Numbered from the stretch's first letter, positions 9,070-18,280 are shown. The stretch: DNA of 64,000 nucleotides from Campylobacter showae CSUNSWCD (GCF_000313615.1 NZ_AMZQ01000007.1:1-64000); one strand, 5' to 3'. Numbers and translations: made by a program. Notes: generated by a model not told the origin, from the sequence alone.

Positions 9070-11343
9070 TTATGAATTTCTTACGATTTTGACGGCTTCG
9101 ACCATATTTTTTAGGCTCGGCTCGACCTCTTCCCATTTGCGCGTTTTTAGGCCGCAGTCCGGGTTGATCCAGAGCTGTTCTTTCGGTAGAACCTCGAGTA
9201 GCGCACGGATCTGGCGCACGATCTCGTCGGTGCTAGGTACGCGCGGGCTGTGGATGTCGTAGACGCCAGGGCCGACTTCTTGTTTATAGCCGACTGATTT
9301 AAAGATCTTTAGCAGTTCGTTGCCGCTGCGAGCCGTCTCGATGCTGATGACGTCGGCGTCCATCGCCTCGATCGTCTTGATGATGTCGTTAAACTCAGAG
9401 TAGCACATATGCGTGTGGATCTGCGTTTTAGGCTCGGCCGAGCTAACGGAGAGCTTAAAGCAATCAACCGCAAATTTCTCGTACGCAGGGATGTTTTCGG
9501 CGCGTAGCGGATAGCCCTCTTTAAACGCAGCTTCGTCCACTTGGATGATGCGGATGCCGGCATTTTGCAGGTCTGCGATCTCGTCAAATATGCAAAGCGC
9601 AAGCTGCTTAGCCACCTCGCTGCGAGGTAGGTCGTCGCGCACAAAGCTCCAGTTTAGCATCGTTACAGGCCCAGTTAGCATGCCTTTCATTATGCGACTA
9701 GTGCGGCTTTGCGCGTATTTCATCCACTCGACTGTCATCGCTTTTGGGCGGCTCACGTCGCCAAAAAGTAGAGGCGGTTTCACGCAGCGGCTGCCGTAGC
9801 TTTGAACCCAGCCGTTCTCGCTAAATGCATATCCTTCGATCTGTTCGCCGAAATACTCGACCATGTCGTTACGCTCAGGCTCGCCGTGGACTAGCACATC
9901 TAGGCCAATATCTTCTTGAAATTTGATGCAGTCGTCGATGTATTTTTTGATGCCGGCTTCATACGCGCTCGCGTCGATCTCGCCTTTTTTGAAGTTTTGG
10001 CGAAGCACTCTTAGCTCGACGGTTTGCGGGAAGCTACCTATCGTTGTAGTCGGTAGGATGCCGTAGTTTAGGCTTTCGCGTTGGATTTTGATGCGATCTT
10101 CAAATTTATCTTCACGCTCAAATTTGACTAGATTTTTCACGCGGTTTTGCACACTTGAGGAGTGGATCAAATTTGACGTCGCGCGCGTTTTAACCGCAGC
10201 TTTGTTTTCTTCGTAAATTTTGCTCTCCGCCGCGTTTAGCGCTACGCCGTTAGCTAGTTTGGTTATGATTTTAATCTCGTCTAGTTTTTCTACGGCAAAG
10301 CTCAGCCAGCTTTTGACCTCTGAGTTTAGTTTTTCTTCGTATTTTAGGGTATAAGGCACGTGAAGCAGCGAGCAGCTAGGTCCGACGTAGAAATCTTTGC
10401 CGCCGATTTTCTCGCCGATCTCGCGGACTAAATTTACCTTTTCGTCGATGTTACTTTTCCAGATATTTCTTCCGTCGATGACGCCTGCAAATAGCGTTAA
10501 GTGGCTGTTTTTGATAGTTTCAAGCGCTTCAAAATTTCTTTTTCCGTGAACGAAATCTAGTCCGATACCGTAAATTTTAGTTTTAGCTACCTCAGCGACC
10601 GCTTTTAGCGCGTGCTCGAAATAGGTCATAAATACGATTTTGACGTTGTTTGCGGCTTCGGCTAGCTCATTATATACTTTGCCGATGACGCTAAGCAGGA
10701 TATCTTCGTTTTTATCGGTCGCGAAAATCGGCTCGTCAAACTGCACTAAAATCTCATCGTCAAGCGTTGAAAGTAGCTCAAGAAGCTTTTTGTATTCGGC
10801 GACTAGAGCGTTTAGGTTTTTAAACGGGCAGCTACCGTCGGTGGTCTTTGAAAGCGCTAAAAATGTAATAGGACCAATCAAATTTACCTTGCCTTTTACG
10901 CCCGCAGCCTTTGCCTCTTCGTATTCGGCAAGGATTTTTGACGCGTCTAGCTTAAAGGTCGTCTCGGCGCTAAGCTCAGGCACGATATAGTGGTAGTTTG
11001 TGTTAAACCACTTCGTCATCTCCATTGCTACGCCGGTTTTGTTGCCGCGCGCGCAGGCAAAATACTGCTCGCGTCCGCTCAAATTTGCAAATCTAGGCGG
11101 TACGGCGCCAAATGCTATGATGCTATCAAGCATAAGATCGTAAAATGAAAAATCATTTACGCTGATGGCCGAAATTTCGGCGTCTTTTTGGTATTGCCAG
11201 TGTCTGTTTTTTAGCGTTTTAGCGACGCTTAGCAAATTCTCCTCGCTAAAGCCCTCTTTGCCGGCCCAAAGACCTTCAAGCGCGCGTTTTAGCTCTCTTT
11301 TTTCTCCGATTCGCGGGAAACCCGTAACATAACTTTTTATCAT
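9070..11343 (-). CDS. metE: Cobalamin-independent methionine synthase
   Basis: This 757-residue enzyme transfers the methyl of 5-methyltetrahydrofolate(polyglutamate) to homocysteine in the cytoplasm. The N-terminal barrel opens with YVTGFPRIGEKRELKRALE. The C-terminal catalytic barrel carries GSFPQTVELR, the zinc ligands in HTHMCYSEF and the final NPDCGLKTR. Length equals the usual ~755. It starts at ATG 11343 after AAAGGAATTAAA. A ~360-base leader with a strong promoter and a Met-containing mini-ORF lies upstream. metF follows 228 bases downstream, giving a methionine pair. Confidence 0.97.
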   Translation of the reverse strand: MIKSYVTGFPRIGEKRELKRALEGLWAGKEGFSEENLLSVAKTLKNRHWQYQKDAEISAISVNDFSFYDLMLDSIIAFGAVPPRFANLSGREQYFACARGNKTGVAMEMTKWFNTNYHYIVPELSAETTFKLDASKILAEYEEAKAAGVKGKVNLIGPITFLALSKTTDGSCPFKNLNALVAEYKKLLELLSTLDDEILVQFDEPIFATDKNEDILLSVIGKVYNELAEAANNVKIVFMTYFEHALKAVAEVAKTKIYGIGLDFVHGKRNFEALETIKNSHLTLFAGVIDGRNIWKSNIDEKVNLVREIGEKIGGKDFYVGPSCSLLHVPYTLKYEEKLNSEVKSWLSFAVEKLDEIKIITKLANGVALNAAESKIYEENKAAVKTRATSNLIHSSSVQNRVKNLVKFEREDKFEDRIKIQRESLNYGILPTTTIGSFPQTVELRVLRQNFKKGEIDASAYEAGIKKYIDDCIKFQEDIGLDVLVHGEPERNDMVEYFGEQIEGYAFSENGWVQSYGSRCVKPPLLFGDVSRPKAMTVEWMKYAQSRTSRIMKGMLTGPVTMLNWSFVRDDLPRSEVAKQLALCIFDEIADLQNAGIRIIQVDEAAFKEGYPLRAENIPAYEKFAVDCFKLSVSSAEPKTQIHTHMCYSEFNDIIKTIEAMDADVISIETARSGNELLKIFKSVGYKQEVGPGVYDIHSPRVPSTDEIVRQIRALLEVLPKEQLWINPDCGLKTRKWEEVEPSLKNMVEAVKIVRNS

Positions 11344-11524
11344 TTTAATTCCTTTAAATTTGATTTTTTATTTTTAAATTTTAAGCTCATTCAAAGTCGC
11401 TCAAAAGAGCGAGCTTAGAAACGGCGGGTGGCAACCGCTTTTTCTCAAACTAAAATAAAATTTATAAAAAACCCTGCTAAACAAATTTCGCCCAAATTTC
11501 AAACACTGCCTCGCTTTATTTTTA

Positions 11525-11545
11525 AAAATGCAGTTGCAATGCATC
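11525..11545 (-). terminator. Candidate attenuator hairpin in metE leader
   Basis: Read on the minus strand, ATGCA pairs with TGCAT around TTGCAAC and is followed directly by TTTTT. A 5-bp stem is weak, so this is only a candidate intrinsic terminator within the metE leader. Confidence 0.3.
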
Positions 11546-11647
11546 GGACGCGGCGATAGAAATAAATTTATATTAATGTTTAAAAACGTGAAATTATTTA
11601 AAAATTTGGCTGTTTTTTTAAAGTCGTTTGCAGTTTTTTTGCTAAGA

Positions 11648-11686
11648 TTAAAGAGTCTCAGGCATGGGGCAAGGCATTAAGCTCAT
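11648..11686 (-). CDS. Candidate Met-containing leader peptide upstream of metE
   Basis: A minus-strand mini-ORF starting just downstream of the metE promoter. From ATG 11686 it reads MSLMPCPMPETL then TAA. The better start is the second ATG (11677), which has AAGGA eight bases upstream and gives MPCPMPETL. Two or three methionines in so short a peptide, in the leader of the methionine synthase gene, suggest translation-coupled attenuation. There is no experimental support and the peptide could be chance. Confidence 0.35.
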   Translation of the reverse strand: MSLMPCPMPETL

Positions 11687-11711
11687 CCTTTTGGGGTCAA
11701 ATTTGAGCCGT

Positions 11712-11740
11712 ATTATAAAGATTTTTAAAAAATAAATCAA
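11712..11740 (-). promoter_or_regulatory. metE promoter
   Basis: On the minus strand TTGATT (11740-11735) and TATAAT (11717-11712) are separated by exactly 17 bases, a near-consensus sigma-70 promoter. Transcription would start near 11705, giving a leader of about 360 bases before metE. Confidence 0.75.
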
Positions 11741-11800
11741 GAAGTTTTTATCAAATTTGGGCTAATTTGAGGCAGGCCGCAGCCCGCCCCTTAAATTTGC

Positions 11801-13300
11801 CTAGTCTTTTTTGCCTTTGTTTAGCGATTTTAGCTTGGCGTCGGTGTCATCTGTTAGCATCGTGAAGATTTCGTTCGTCAAATTTTGCGTTAGAGCCTTG
11901 GCTTCCTTCATCATATTCGTCGAAAATTCGTTTAGCAGCTTGTTCGCTTTGGCTTTGTCTTTTTTGTAGAGTTTGACGTATTCGTCTTCAAATTTAGCCT
12001 GTTTGACCGCGAGCGCGTCTTCAAACTCCTTGTATGCCTTTTTTACGACCGGCGAATACTTATCATAGTCCATCATCACAAGAGTTTGCAACTTTCTATA
12101 CGCCCAATAAATCGACTCGTCGTCGGCCTTATACGAGCCTTTATCGTAGCCGTCGATAAATTTGTCGAGGCCGTAGTAATACGGCAAATAAACGCCAAGC
12201 TCCGACATGCCAAGCGCCACGTAGGTCACTCTGCCGATCTCTTGAGGTAGCCACGGACGCACCTGCATGACGTGCGACTCGTAGGTTCTAAAGACGCTCA
12301 CGGCGCGGTAGATATTTTTTTGATTTTCGTCTTTACTCGCGTAGTTATCGTAAGGCGTGCCGTCGTAGTGGGATCTAAGAGCGTTTTTTAGATCCTGCAC
12401 GCTTAGCTTTTTAGCCGGTTTTAAAAATACCGGATAGTTGCCGCCATCAAGGGTCTGCTTATCTTTTAGCTCGGGGTTAAACATCTGCTGCACCCAGCAA
12501 ACGCGCGGATAGTTGTAGGTCATATCTCTCTCATCGTCTCTGGTGTAGGCTTTCGTAAACTGAAATTCTCCGTCTTTTGCCGGGTCGTAGGCGCCGTTAT
12601 CTTGGGCAAATTTGATCAAATTTTTCGATCCCATAAAATTTGGATCGTTTTCTTTGTAGTTTTGTAGTCTGCCTTGGTTTGCGGAGACGAAGTACTCGTC
12701 TTTTGGTAGCTTAACCGCCATCCAGTGATGACCCGTACCCGTTTCAAAATACCAAAGCTCGTTTTTATCCACGAACACTACGCCAAAACCCTCTCCCGCG
12801 CCCGTAGTTTCCACGATCTCGCCGAGCAGCTTCACGCCCTCGGCCGCGCTTTTCATCCTAGGTAGCAAGACGTCGGGGATATCGTCCTCTGTGATGCCCG
12901 TCGCTTCGTTATACGGATCGATTTTTAGCAGTTCGTCTTTGGCGTAGATGGTCTCGGTGCCGCTGATGCCCACGCCCGCGTCATTGTAGCCGACCGCGCC
13001 GTGAAGCTTGGTGTGCGAGTTTGCTATCGTCGTGTATCTCATGCCCTCTTTTGGCAACGGATAGGTAAAATCATTTGCGCCGTCATGCGCCTTTGAGCTG
13101 TGGACGCCTTTTTGATTGGATTTTTTGGGGTGTATCAAAAACACCTGCGCCTTTATCGCCTTGCTATCGGCACTCCTAGCTATTAACATCGAGCCGTCGT
13201 CAGAGGCTCCTTCTCCAACCAAAATAGTCGTGCAAGCTAGCGCGTTTGCACAAAACATCGCGCTTATTACCGCCGCAGAGGCGAGAAACTTCATCTTCAT
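11801..13300 (-). CDS. Secreted C69-family dipeptidase
   Basis: A 499-residue peptidase of the PepD/C69 N-terminal-nucleophile family, cleaving dipeptides, here probably in the periplasm. The signal peptide ends ANALA, so removal exposes Cys23 in CTTILVGEGASDDGS as the new N-terminus, which is exactly the family's catalytic cysteine. Other family segments are IARSADS, GVGISGTETIY and WYFETGTGHHW. A basic C-terminal helix (residues ~430-499) is an extension. It could feed amino acids to this asaccharolytic organism. ATG 13300 follows AAGGAGTAACG. Confidence 0.85.
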   Translation of the reverse strand: MKMKFLASAAVISAMFCANALACTTILVGEGASDDGSMLIARSADSKAIKAQVFLIHPKKSNQKGVHSSKAHDGANDFTYPLPKEGMRYTTIANSHTKLHGAVGYNDAGVGISGTETIYAKDELLKIDPYNEATGITEDDIPDVLLPRMKSAAEGVKLLGEIVETTGAGEGFGVVFVDKNELWYFETGTGHHWMAVKLPKDEYFVSANQGRLQNYKENDPNFMGSKNLIKFAQDNGAYDPAKDGEFQFTKAYTRDDERDMTYNYPRVCWVQQMFNPELKDKQTLDGGNYPVFLKPAKKLSVQDLKNALRSHYDGTPYDNYASKDENQKNIYRAVSVFRTYESHVMQVRPWLPQEIGRVTYVALGMSELGVYLPYYYGLDKFIDGYDKGSYKADDESIYWAYRKLQTLVMMDYDKYSPVVKKAYKEFEDALAVKQAKFEDEYVKLYKKDKAKANKLLNEFSTNMMKEAKALTQNLTNEIFTMLTDDTDAKLKSLNKGKKD

Positions 13301-13460
13301 CGTTACTCCTTGATTTGAGATAATAAATCTAAGTGAAATTATAGGACTAAAAATATTAATTAAATATAAAATTTAAGCTATTTTCAAGATTGTATTGTAA
13401 ATTTGTTTTGTGTTTTGACACCAGCTCCATCAAATTTAAATTTCTTAAAGGAATTTTGGG

Positions 13461-13489
13461 TATAATCCCACTCTTACGCATAAGGCGTA
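13461..13489 (+). promoter_or_regulatory. rpmI promoter and leader hairpin
   Basis: TATAAT at 13461-13466 (GGGTATAATCCC). Just downstream, TTACGC and GCGTAA pair around ATAAG (13473-13489). The hairpin sits in the short untranslated leader of the L35-L20 operon. Ribosomal protein L20 autoregulates this operon in other bacteria, and a link to this hairpin is speculation. Confidence 0.5.
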
Positions 13490-13512
13490 AAAGAAATTTT
13501 AAAAGGATTAGT

Positions 13513-13704
13513 ATGCCTAAGATGAAGACAGTTCGCGGCGCTGCTAAACGTTTTAAAGTGGGCAAAAACAAGATCAAAAGAGGCTCTGCTTTTAGAAGCC
13601 ACATTTTGACTAAAAAATCTCGCAATCGCAAGAGAGATTTACGCTCGCCTCAGTACGTAGACAGCACAAACGTCGCAAGCGTCAAAGCGATGCTCGGAAT
13701 TTAA
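13513..13704 (+). CDS. rpmI: 50S ribosomal protein L35
   Basis: A 63-residue, highly basic protein of the large subunit, reading [20 protein letters not shown] at the start and ending in a [10 protein letters not shown] tail. The ATG at 13513 has AAAAGGA seven bases upstream. A longer open frame begins upstream, but without a ribosome site. rplT follows 82 bases later. Confidence 0.98.
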   Translation: MPKMKTVRGAAKRFKVGKNKIKRGSAFRSHILTKKSRNRKRDLRSPQYVDSTNVASVKAMLGI

Positions 13705-13786
13705 GTTTTTGACGAAAAGTCATTCCAAACTCCCCCAAATTTGGGGCAAGACTCACTCGGTGAGCGCCGATTTGTAAAGGATAAAT

Positions 13787-14140
13787 ATGGCAAGAGTAAA
13801 AACAGGCGTAGTTAGAAGAAGACGCCATAAAAAAGTTTTAAAACTAGCTAGAGGTTTTTTCAGCGCTAGACACAAACACTTTAGAAAAGCCAAAGAGCAA
13901 TTAGAAAGAAGTTTGGTCTATGCATACCGCGACAGACGCCGCAAGAAACGCGACTTCCGCCGCTTGTGGATAGTGCGCATAAATGCTGCGTGCCGCCTAA
14001 ACGACATTAGCTATTCGCGCTTTATCGCGGGACTTAAAAAAGCAAATATCGAGCTTGATAGAAAAATCTTAGCCGATCTAGCTATGAATGACGCAAAAGC
14101 TTTCAGCGAGCTAGCTTCAAAAGCAAAGGCTGCTTTATAA
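13787..14140 (+). CDS. rplT: 50S ribosomal protein L20
   Basis: This 117-residue 23S rRNA-binding assembly protein opens [20 protein letters not shown] and includes [14 protein letters not shown]. It is co-transcribed with rpmI. AAAGGA precedes the ATG, and an intrinsic terminator follows seven bases after the stop. Confidence 0.98.
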   Translation: MARVKTGVVRRRRHKKVLKLARGFFSARHKHFRKAKEQLERSLVYAYRDRRRKKRDFRRLWIVRINAACRLNDISYSRFIAGLKKANIELDRKILADLAMNDAKAFSELASKAKAAL

Positions 14141-14146
14141 TACTCA

Positions 14147-14170
14147 GGGGCGGTTTCCCGCTCCTTTTCT
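14147..14170 (+). terminator. Intrinsic terminator of rpmI-rplT
   Basis: GGGGCGG (14147-14153) pairs with CCGCTCC (14158-14164) with one G-T, around a TTTC loop, followed by TTTTCT. Confidence 0.9.
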
Positions 14171-14297
14171 CTATATCTTTGGTTTAATAAAATTTATTGT
14201 TTTTCTCCGATCTCAATAAAACAAATTTCGCTCCAAATTTTAATTTTTATTTTTCGTTTTTTCCGATAAAATACCGCCTCAAATTTAAGGAGCAAAA

Positions 14298-14786
14298 ATG
14301 GATATACAAAAACTAAATCAAAACCTAAACAAACTCAACAAATTTTTATTTATTATCTTAGGCATCGCCGTCGCGATCTGGATCGGCGTAGAAGTTTTTA
14401 TAGGCAGTAAAGTAGAATACGCAAAAGAACAAATGAAAGAAAATCTATGCGAAGCATCAAATGTGCAAGAAATGCTGGTGCGACTAAATTCAGGTCTCCC
14501 GAGAAAACTAGATGAGATAAATACGCTCGAAAAAATCAGCTGTGAAAATCGTCGCATCATTTATCAATATGCGCTTGGAAAAGGGCTAGAAATGGATGAA
14601 AACGCGCTAAATGATAAAGATATAGCCAAGCTAAAAGACGAGCAAACAAAGGAACTCAAAAAAGAATTTTGCGAAGATATGCGATTAAAGGCGGTACGAG
14701 AGATAGCTGACGGCGTCGATTTTGTTTATTATATAAAGAACAAAGAGCTTATTCGGGTAAAACTTGAAAGCAAAGAGTGCAAATAA
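14298..14786 (+). CDS. Membrane-anchored protein, paralogue of the three-Cys protein at 5234
   Basis: A 162-residue protein with one N-terminal membrane helix (FLFIILGIAVAIWIGVEVFI, residues ~17-36). The rest is probably periplasmic. The C-terminal half shares ISCEN + Y-x-Y, KEFC and a final ECK with the exported protein at 5234-5629, so the same disulfide-type fold is likely, here membrane-tethered instead of free. The family is not recognised. AAGGAGCAAAA precedes the ATG. It stands alone between the rplT terminator and coaE (opposite strand). Confidence 0.7.
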   Translation: MDIQKLNQNLNKLNKFLFIILGIAVAIWIGVEVFIGSKVEYAKEQMKENLCEASNVQEMLVRLNSGLPRKLDEINTLEKISCENRRIIYQYALGKGLEMDENALNDKDIAKLKDEQTKELKKEFCEDMRLKAVREIADGVDFVYYIKNKELIRVKLESKECK

Positions 14787-14908
14787 ACTAAAATAATCAA
14801 CGTAGTTTGCGTCACAAGTAGCAGCAGGGCTCTAGATATGACGCCAAACTGCGCTGCCAAGCAACTAAAGCAGTGTTTAAATAGCATAAAATGCCGTGTC
14901 ATAACAGG

Positions 14909-15577
14909 TTAAGCTATTTTTTCCAAAAAAGACCCGGTTTCATCTCTTAAATTTTGCAAATCACCGCTATTATCTATAATAAAATCCGCCATGGCGCGCT
15001 TTTGCTCGATATCAGTTTGCAGCTCCACACGGTGCTTTGCAGCGTCGTAGCTAAGCCCGTTTCGCTTCATCACGCGCGAAATCAGCGTATCTTTTGGCGC
15101 ATAAACGACCGCCACTTTGTCGAAAAACTCATACCTCTTGCCCTCGAAAAACAGCGGAATGTCAACGAAATAAAGCCTTCTTTTTGCCTCCAAAGCCTGC
15201 GCCTGCGATAAAATTTCAGCCGTTATCTTCGGATGCAGCAGCGCTTCAAGCTTTGCAAGCTCCGCAGGGTTTTTAAACACCAGCTCGCCTAGTTTTTTTC
15301 GGTCCACCGAAACGCAGGGCATGGACGAATTTTTCTCACCTGAACTAACGCCAAATTCCGCGTGTGAGTCCAAATTTTCGGCCTGCGCGTCTTTTTGCAC
15401 GACGTATTGCGCGCCGAAAATTTCAGCCACCTGCGCGGCACAGCGATCCAAGACGCAATGCGAAATCCTATCGGCGTCTATAATCTCAAATCCGCGATCA
15501 CGAAGTAGCTCGCAAACCGCGCTCTTGCCGCTGCCGATACTGCCCGTGATGACGATTGCGTGTTTAAATTGCGGCAT
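14909..15577 (-). CDS. coaE: Dephospho-CoA kinase
   Basis: This 222-residue enzyme performs the last step of coenzyme A synthesis, phosphorylating the 3'-hydroxyl of dephospho-CoA in the cytoplasm. The P-loop GSIGSGKSA is at residues 12-20, DADRISH near 35, LLHPKI and FVDIPLFFE in the middle, and NSGD near the end. A ~30-residue, Ser/Glu-rich insertion (residues ~66-96) after the DADRI segment is absent from typical CoaE. purM is divergent, 73 bases away. Confidence 0.93.
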   Translation of the reverse strand: MPQFKHAIVITGSIGSGKSAVCELLRDRGFEIIDADRISHCVLDRCAAQVAEIFGAQYVVQKDAQAENLDSHAEFGVSSGEKNSSMPCVSVDRKKLGELVFKNPAELAKLEALLHPKITAEILSQAQALEAKRRLYFVDIPLFFEGKRYEFFDKVAVVYAPKDTLISRVMKRNGLSYDAAKHRVELQTDIEQKRAMADFIIDNSGDLQNLRDETGSFLEKIA

Positions 15578-15650
15578 TTTGCCTCCGATTTTTTACTCCG
15601 ATTTTAGCAATTTTTGGCTAAAATTAACCAAATTTCAACAAAGGGCAAAA

Positions 15651-16634
15651 ATGATAAGCTACAAAGAAGCTGGCGTCGATATAGACGCGGGAAATGACTT
15701 CGTAAACGCTATAAAACCGTTCGTTAAGGCAACGCAAACTCCGCACGTTTTGGGCGGTATCGGCTCATTTAGCGGCGCAGTGAGACTGCCTGCGGGATAC
15801 AAAAAACCTGCGATCCTGGGCGCTACTGATGGCGTAGGTACAAAGCTACGACTCGCAATCGACGCGCGTAAATTTGACGGCGTCGGCCAGGACCTTGTCG
15901 CGATGTGCGTAAACGACCTCATCTGCAACTTCGCCGAGCCGCTATTTTTCCTCGACTACTACGCGACTGCAAAGCTCGAGATCGCGGACGCCAAAGAGGT
16001 CGTAAAAAGCATCGCCGATGGCTGCAAACTCGCCCGCTGCGCGCTGATCGGCGGCGAGACGGCAGAGATGCCTTCGATGTATGAAAAAGGCGACTTTGAC
16101 CTTGCAGGCTTTGCCGTGGGTATCGCAGAAGAGGACGAGATCGACCGCAGCAAGTTCGTACGTGAGGGCGATGTACTAATCGCGCTTCCTAGTAGCGGCC
16201 TGCACTCAAACGGCTTCTCGCTCGCACGCAAAGTGGTTGCCGAGCTAGGGCTGAAATTTGACGACAAGGTAGGCGGTCGCGCGCTTATCGACGTGCTTTT
16301 GGAGCCGACCAGGATTTACGTCGCAGATTTTTTAAATTTAAAAGACAAGATCCACGCGCTCGCACATATCACAGGCGGCGGCATCGTGGAAAATCTGCCG
16401 CGCGTATTTCCGGAGGGACTAGGTGCGAAGATCGAGCATGTCGCGATCCGCACGCCCGAAATCTTTAAAATCATCGCGCAAAAGGTCGAGCCCGCCGAGA
16501 TGATGAGGACGTTTAACATGGGCGTTGGCATGATCGTAGTAGCTCCGAAAGAAAATGCAGATTTTGTACTAGTAAATACCGACGGCTACGTCATCGGCGA
16601 GGTCGTAAAAGGCGCGGGCGCACAGCTAGTTTAA
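15651..16634 (+). CDS. purM: Phosphoribosylformylglycinamidine cyclo-ligase
   Basis: This 327-residue cytoplasmic enzyme makes AIR from FGAM with ATP (purine step 5). It opens MISYKEAGVDIDAGNDFVNA. ATGGVGTKL-type segments appear as GATDGVGTKLRLA, and NDLICNFAEPLFFLDYYAT, GGETAEMPSMY and AHITGGGIVENLPR are family hallmarks. The open frame extends far upstream, antisense to coaE, but the PurM N-terminus and an AAAGGG site fix the start at 15651. An intrinsic terminator follows. Confidence 0.96.
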   Translation: MISYKEAGVDIDAGNDFVNAIKPFVKATQTPHVLGGIGSFSGAVRLPAGYKKPAILGATDGVGTKLRLAIDARKFDGVGQDLVAMCVNDLICNFAEPLFFLDYYATAKLEIADAKEVVKSIADGCKLARCALIGGETAEMPSMYEKGDFDLAGFAVGIAEEDEIDRSKFVREGDVLIALPSSGLHSNGFSLARKVVAELGLKFDDKVGGRALIDVLLEPTRIYVADFLNLKDKIHALAHITGGGIVENLPRVFPEGLGAKIEHVAIRTPEIFKIIAQKVEPAEMMRTFNMGVGMIVVAPKENADFVLVNTDGYVIGEVVKGAGAQLV

Positions 16635-16648
16635 GCAGGCAAATTTAA

Positions 16649-16689
16649 CTTTGGCTCGTCAGCAAATACGCTACGAGTCAAAGATTTTT
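16649..16689 (+). terminator. Intrinsic terminator of purM
   Basis: CTTTGGCTCGT (16649-16659) pairs with ACGAGTCAAAG (16673-16683) over 11 bp with one G-T, followed by ATTTTT. Confidence 0.85.
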
Positions 16690-17035
16690 AGGCGGCAAAT
16701 TTATATTGCTAACCGCTCTCCTCAAAAACCACTGCTTTTGTTTAAATTTTACCATCATATTTTCTGCAAATTTATATCTCAAACCGGGCAATTTGTTAGT
16801 AAAATTTAGTATGTTATGGTATAAAGTTTTTACTTTATCTGTTTGTAAATTCTATATTCAAAAGCCGATTTTAGCGCTAAATCTTAATAAAACTAACGTT
16901 AGCGTTTGTTAGCTCTTATATATCAAACATTATCTAAACTCCAAAAATTAAATGTTATATTAAATAAAAATATTAAAGTATAAATTTAATGCTTCTTGGC
17001 TAAAATTTGATAAATTTAAATACAAAGGACGGGCG
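16690..17035. other. AT-rich intergenic region
   Basis: No credible gene. A 68-codon open frame (16706-16912) lacks a ribosome site and looks random. AT-rich promoter-like sequence around 16940-17010 probably drives the next gene. Confidence 0.5.
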
Positions 17036-18280
17036 ATGAGTATAAATTTAGATAGACTTAAGGTGCTTTTTAGCGAGATAAATGCGATAAACGACGAGAG
17101 CTTCGGAGCGGGAATGAGCCGCCTGGCCTACACGAGCGAAGACAAGGCCGCCAGAGAGCTATTTATCGCGCGCTGTAAGGAGGCGGGGCTAAAAGTGCGC
17201 ATAGACGCCATCGGAAATATCTTTGCCAGGCGCGAGGGTACAGAGCCCGAGCTGCCGGCGGTAGCGTTTGGCTCGCATCTGGATACCGTGATAAACGGCG
17301 GCGAATTTGACGGGATTCTCGGCGTCCTGGGCGGGTTAGAGCTGATTAGATCGCTAAACGACGAGGGTGTACAGACGCGTAGGCCGCTCGAGCTGGTCGT
17401 CTTTGAGTGCGAGGAGTCGAGCAGATTTAATATCGCGACGCTCGGCAGCAAGGTAATGTGTGGCAAGCTTGGTTTTGAAAAGCTAAAAGACGTGCGCGAC
17501 TTTCAAGGACGCGCTATCAGCGAGATTTTTTCTGAGTTTGGCATCGATCTAGCAAGCATCGAAAAGGCTAAAAATTTGACGCCGAATTACGAGAGCTTTT
17601 TTGAGCTACACATCGAGCAAGGACCGCTACTAGATAACGAAAATATCCAAATCGGCGTAGTAAGCGCCATCGCCGCGCCGCATAGATTTAGCGTGCGCGT
17701 GCAGGGCCAGGCTCAGCACTCCGGCACGACCGCGATGAAGTACCGTCACGACGCGCTTTGCGCGGCGGCGCAGATAGTGCTGGCCGTCGAGCACGTCGCG
17801 CAAGAAAATGCGGTAAACGGCGTGGTAGCGACCGCAGGCAACTGCACGGTAAAACCGGGCGTCATGAACGTCGTGCCGGGCGAGGCGACGCTGCTAATCG
17901 ACCTGCGCGGCATCGACCTAGCCACGCGCGAGGCAGCCTACGAGCAGATCCTGGCTGAAATCTCGCACATCGAGGCTCAGCGTGGCGTCAAATGCGAGAT
18001 CAAGCAACTAGCATTCGACGAGCCGTGCGCGCTAGATGGCCGCCTCATCAAACTCATCGCCCAAAAAGCCGCGGCTCTCGGGCTTAGCTTTGAGATCATG
18101 CCAAGCGGCGCAGGACACGACGCAATGCATATGAGCGCACTTTGTCCGACAGCTATGATTTTCATCCCGTCTAAAGACGGTATCAGCCACAATCCGGCGG
18201 AATTTTCTAGTTGGAGCGATATCGCTAACGGGGTAAATTTGCTAAAAAGCGTGGTTTTAGAAACGGCGGAAAGGGTTTGA
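17036..18280 (+). CDS. M20-family amidohydrolase (allantoate / N-carbamoyl-amino acid hydrolase type)
   Basis: A 414-residue, two-metal hydrolase of the hydantoinase/carbamoylase group, which cleaves carbamoyl or ureido groups from amino acids or allantoate. Metal-ligand segments are GSHLDTV (residues ~82-88), the DGILGV stretch, FECEESSRF and HIEQGPLL, with a C-terminal GAGHDAM. The dimerisation domain carries QAQHSGTTAM. It could supply nitrogen from ureides. The exact substrate cannot be read. A GGACGGGCG stretch precedes the ATG. The gene is convergent with the AGCS symporter. Confidence 0.88.
   Translation: MSINLDRLKVLFSEINAINDESFGAGMSRLAYTSEDKAARELFIARCKEAGLKVRIDAIGNIFARREGTEPELPAVAFGSHLDTVINGGEFDGILGVLGGLELIRSLNDEGVQTRRPLELVVFECEESSRFNIATLGSKVMCGKLGFEKLKDVRDFQGRAISEIFSEFGIDLASIEKAKNLTPNYESFFELHIEQGPLLDNENIQIGVVSAIAAPHRFSVRVQGQAQHSGTTAMKYRHDALCAAAQIVLAVEHVAQENAVNGVVATAGNCTVKPGVMNVVPGEATLLIDLRGIDLATREAAYEQILAEISHIEAQRGVKCEIKQLAFDEPCALDGRLIKLIAQKAAALGLSFEIMPSGAGHDAMHMSALCPTAMIFIPSKDGISHNPAEFSSWSDIANGVNLLKSVVLETAERV

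Larger units (their letters stand above)
11344..11704 (-). promoter_or_regulatory. Long metE 5' leader
   Basis: About 360 untranslated bases between the predicted start site and metE. Contents in transcript order: the mini-ORF, the ATGCA/TGCAT hairpin with U-run, a GC-rich stretch around 11423-11438, and a perfect hairpin TCGCTC-TTTT-GAGCGA (11413-11398) about 55 bases before the start codon. It does not resemble a SAM or cobalamin riboswitch that I can recognise. Confidence 0.5.

Noticed and set aside
11398-11690. SAM or cobalamin riboswitch upstream of metE
   Set aside because: None of the conserved boxes I know is present. Only simple hairpins and a mini-ORF were seen.
13356-13631. 91-codon minus-strand frame opposite rpmI
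   Set aside because: Shadow of the basic rpmI sequence, with no ribosome site.
15321-15650. Upstream extension of the purM frame
   Set aside because: It is antisense to coaE. The PurM N-terminus and ribosome site fix the start at 15651.
16706-16912. 68-codon frame in the gap after the purM terminator
   Set aside because: No Shine-Dalgarno sequence and no family resemblance.
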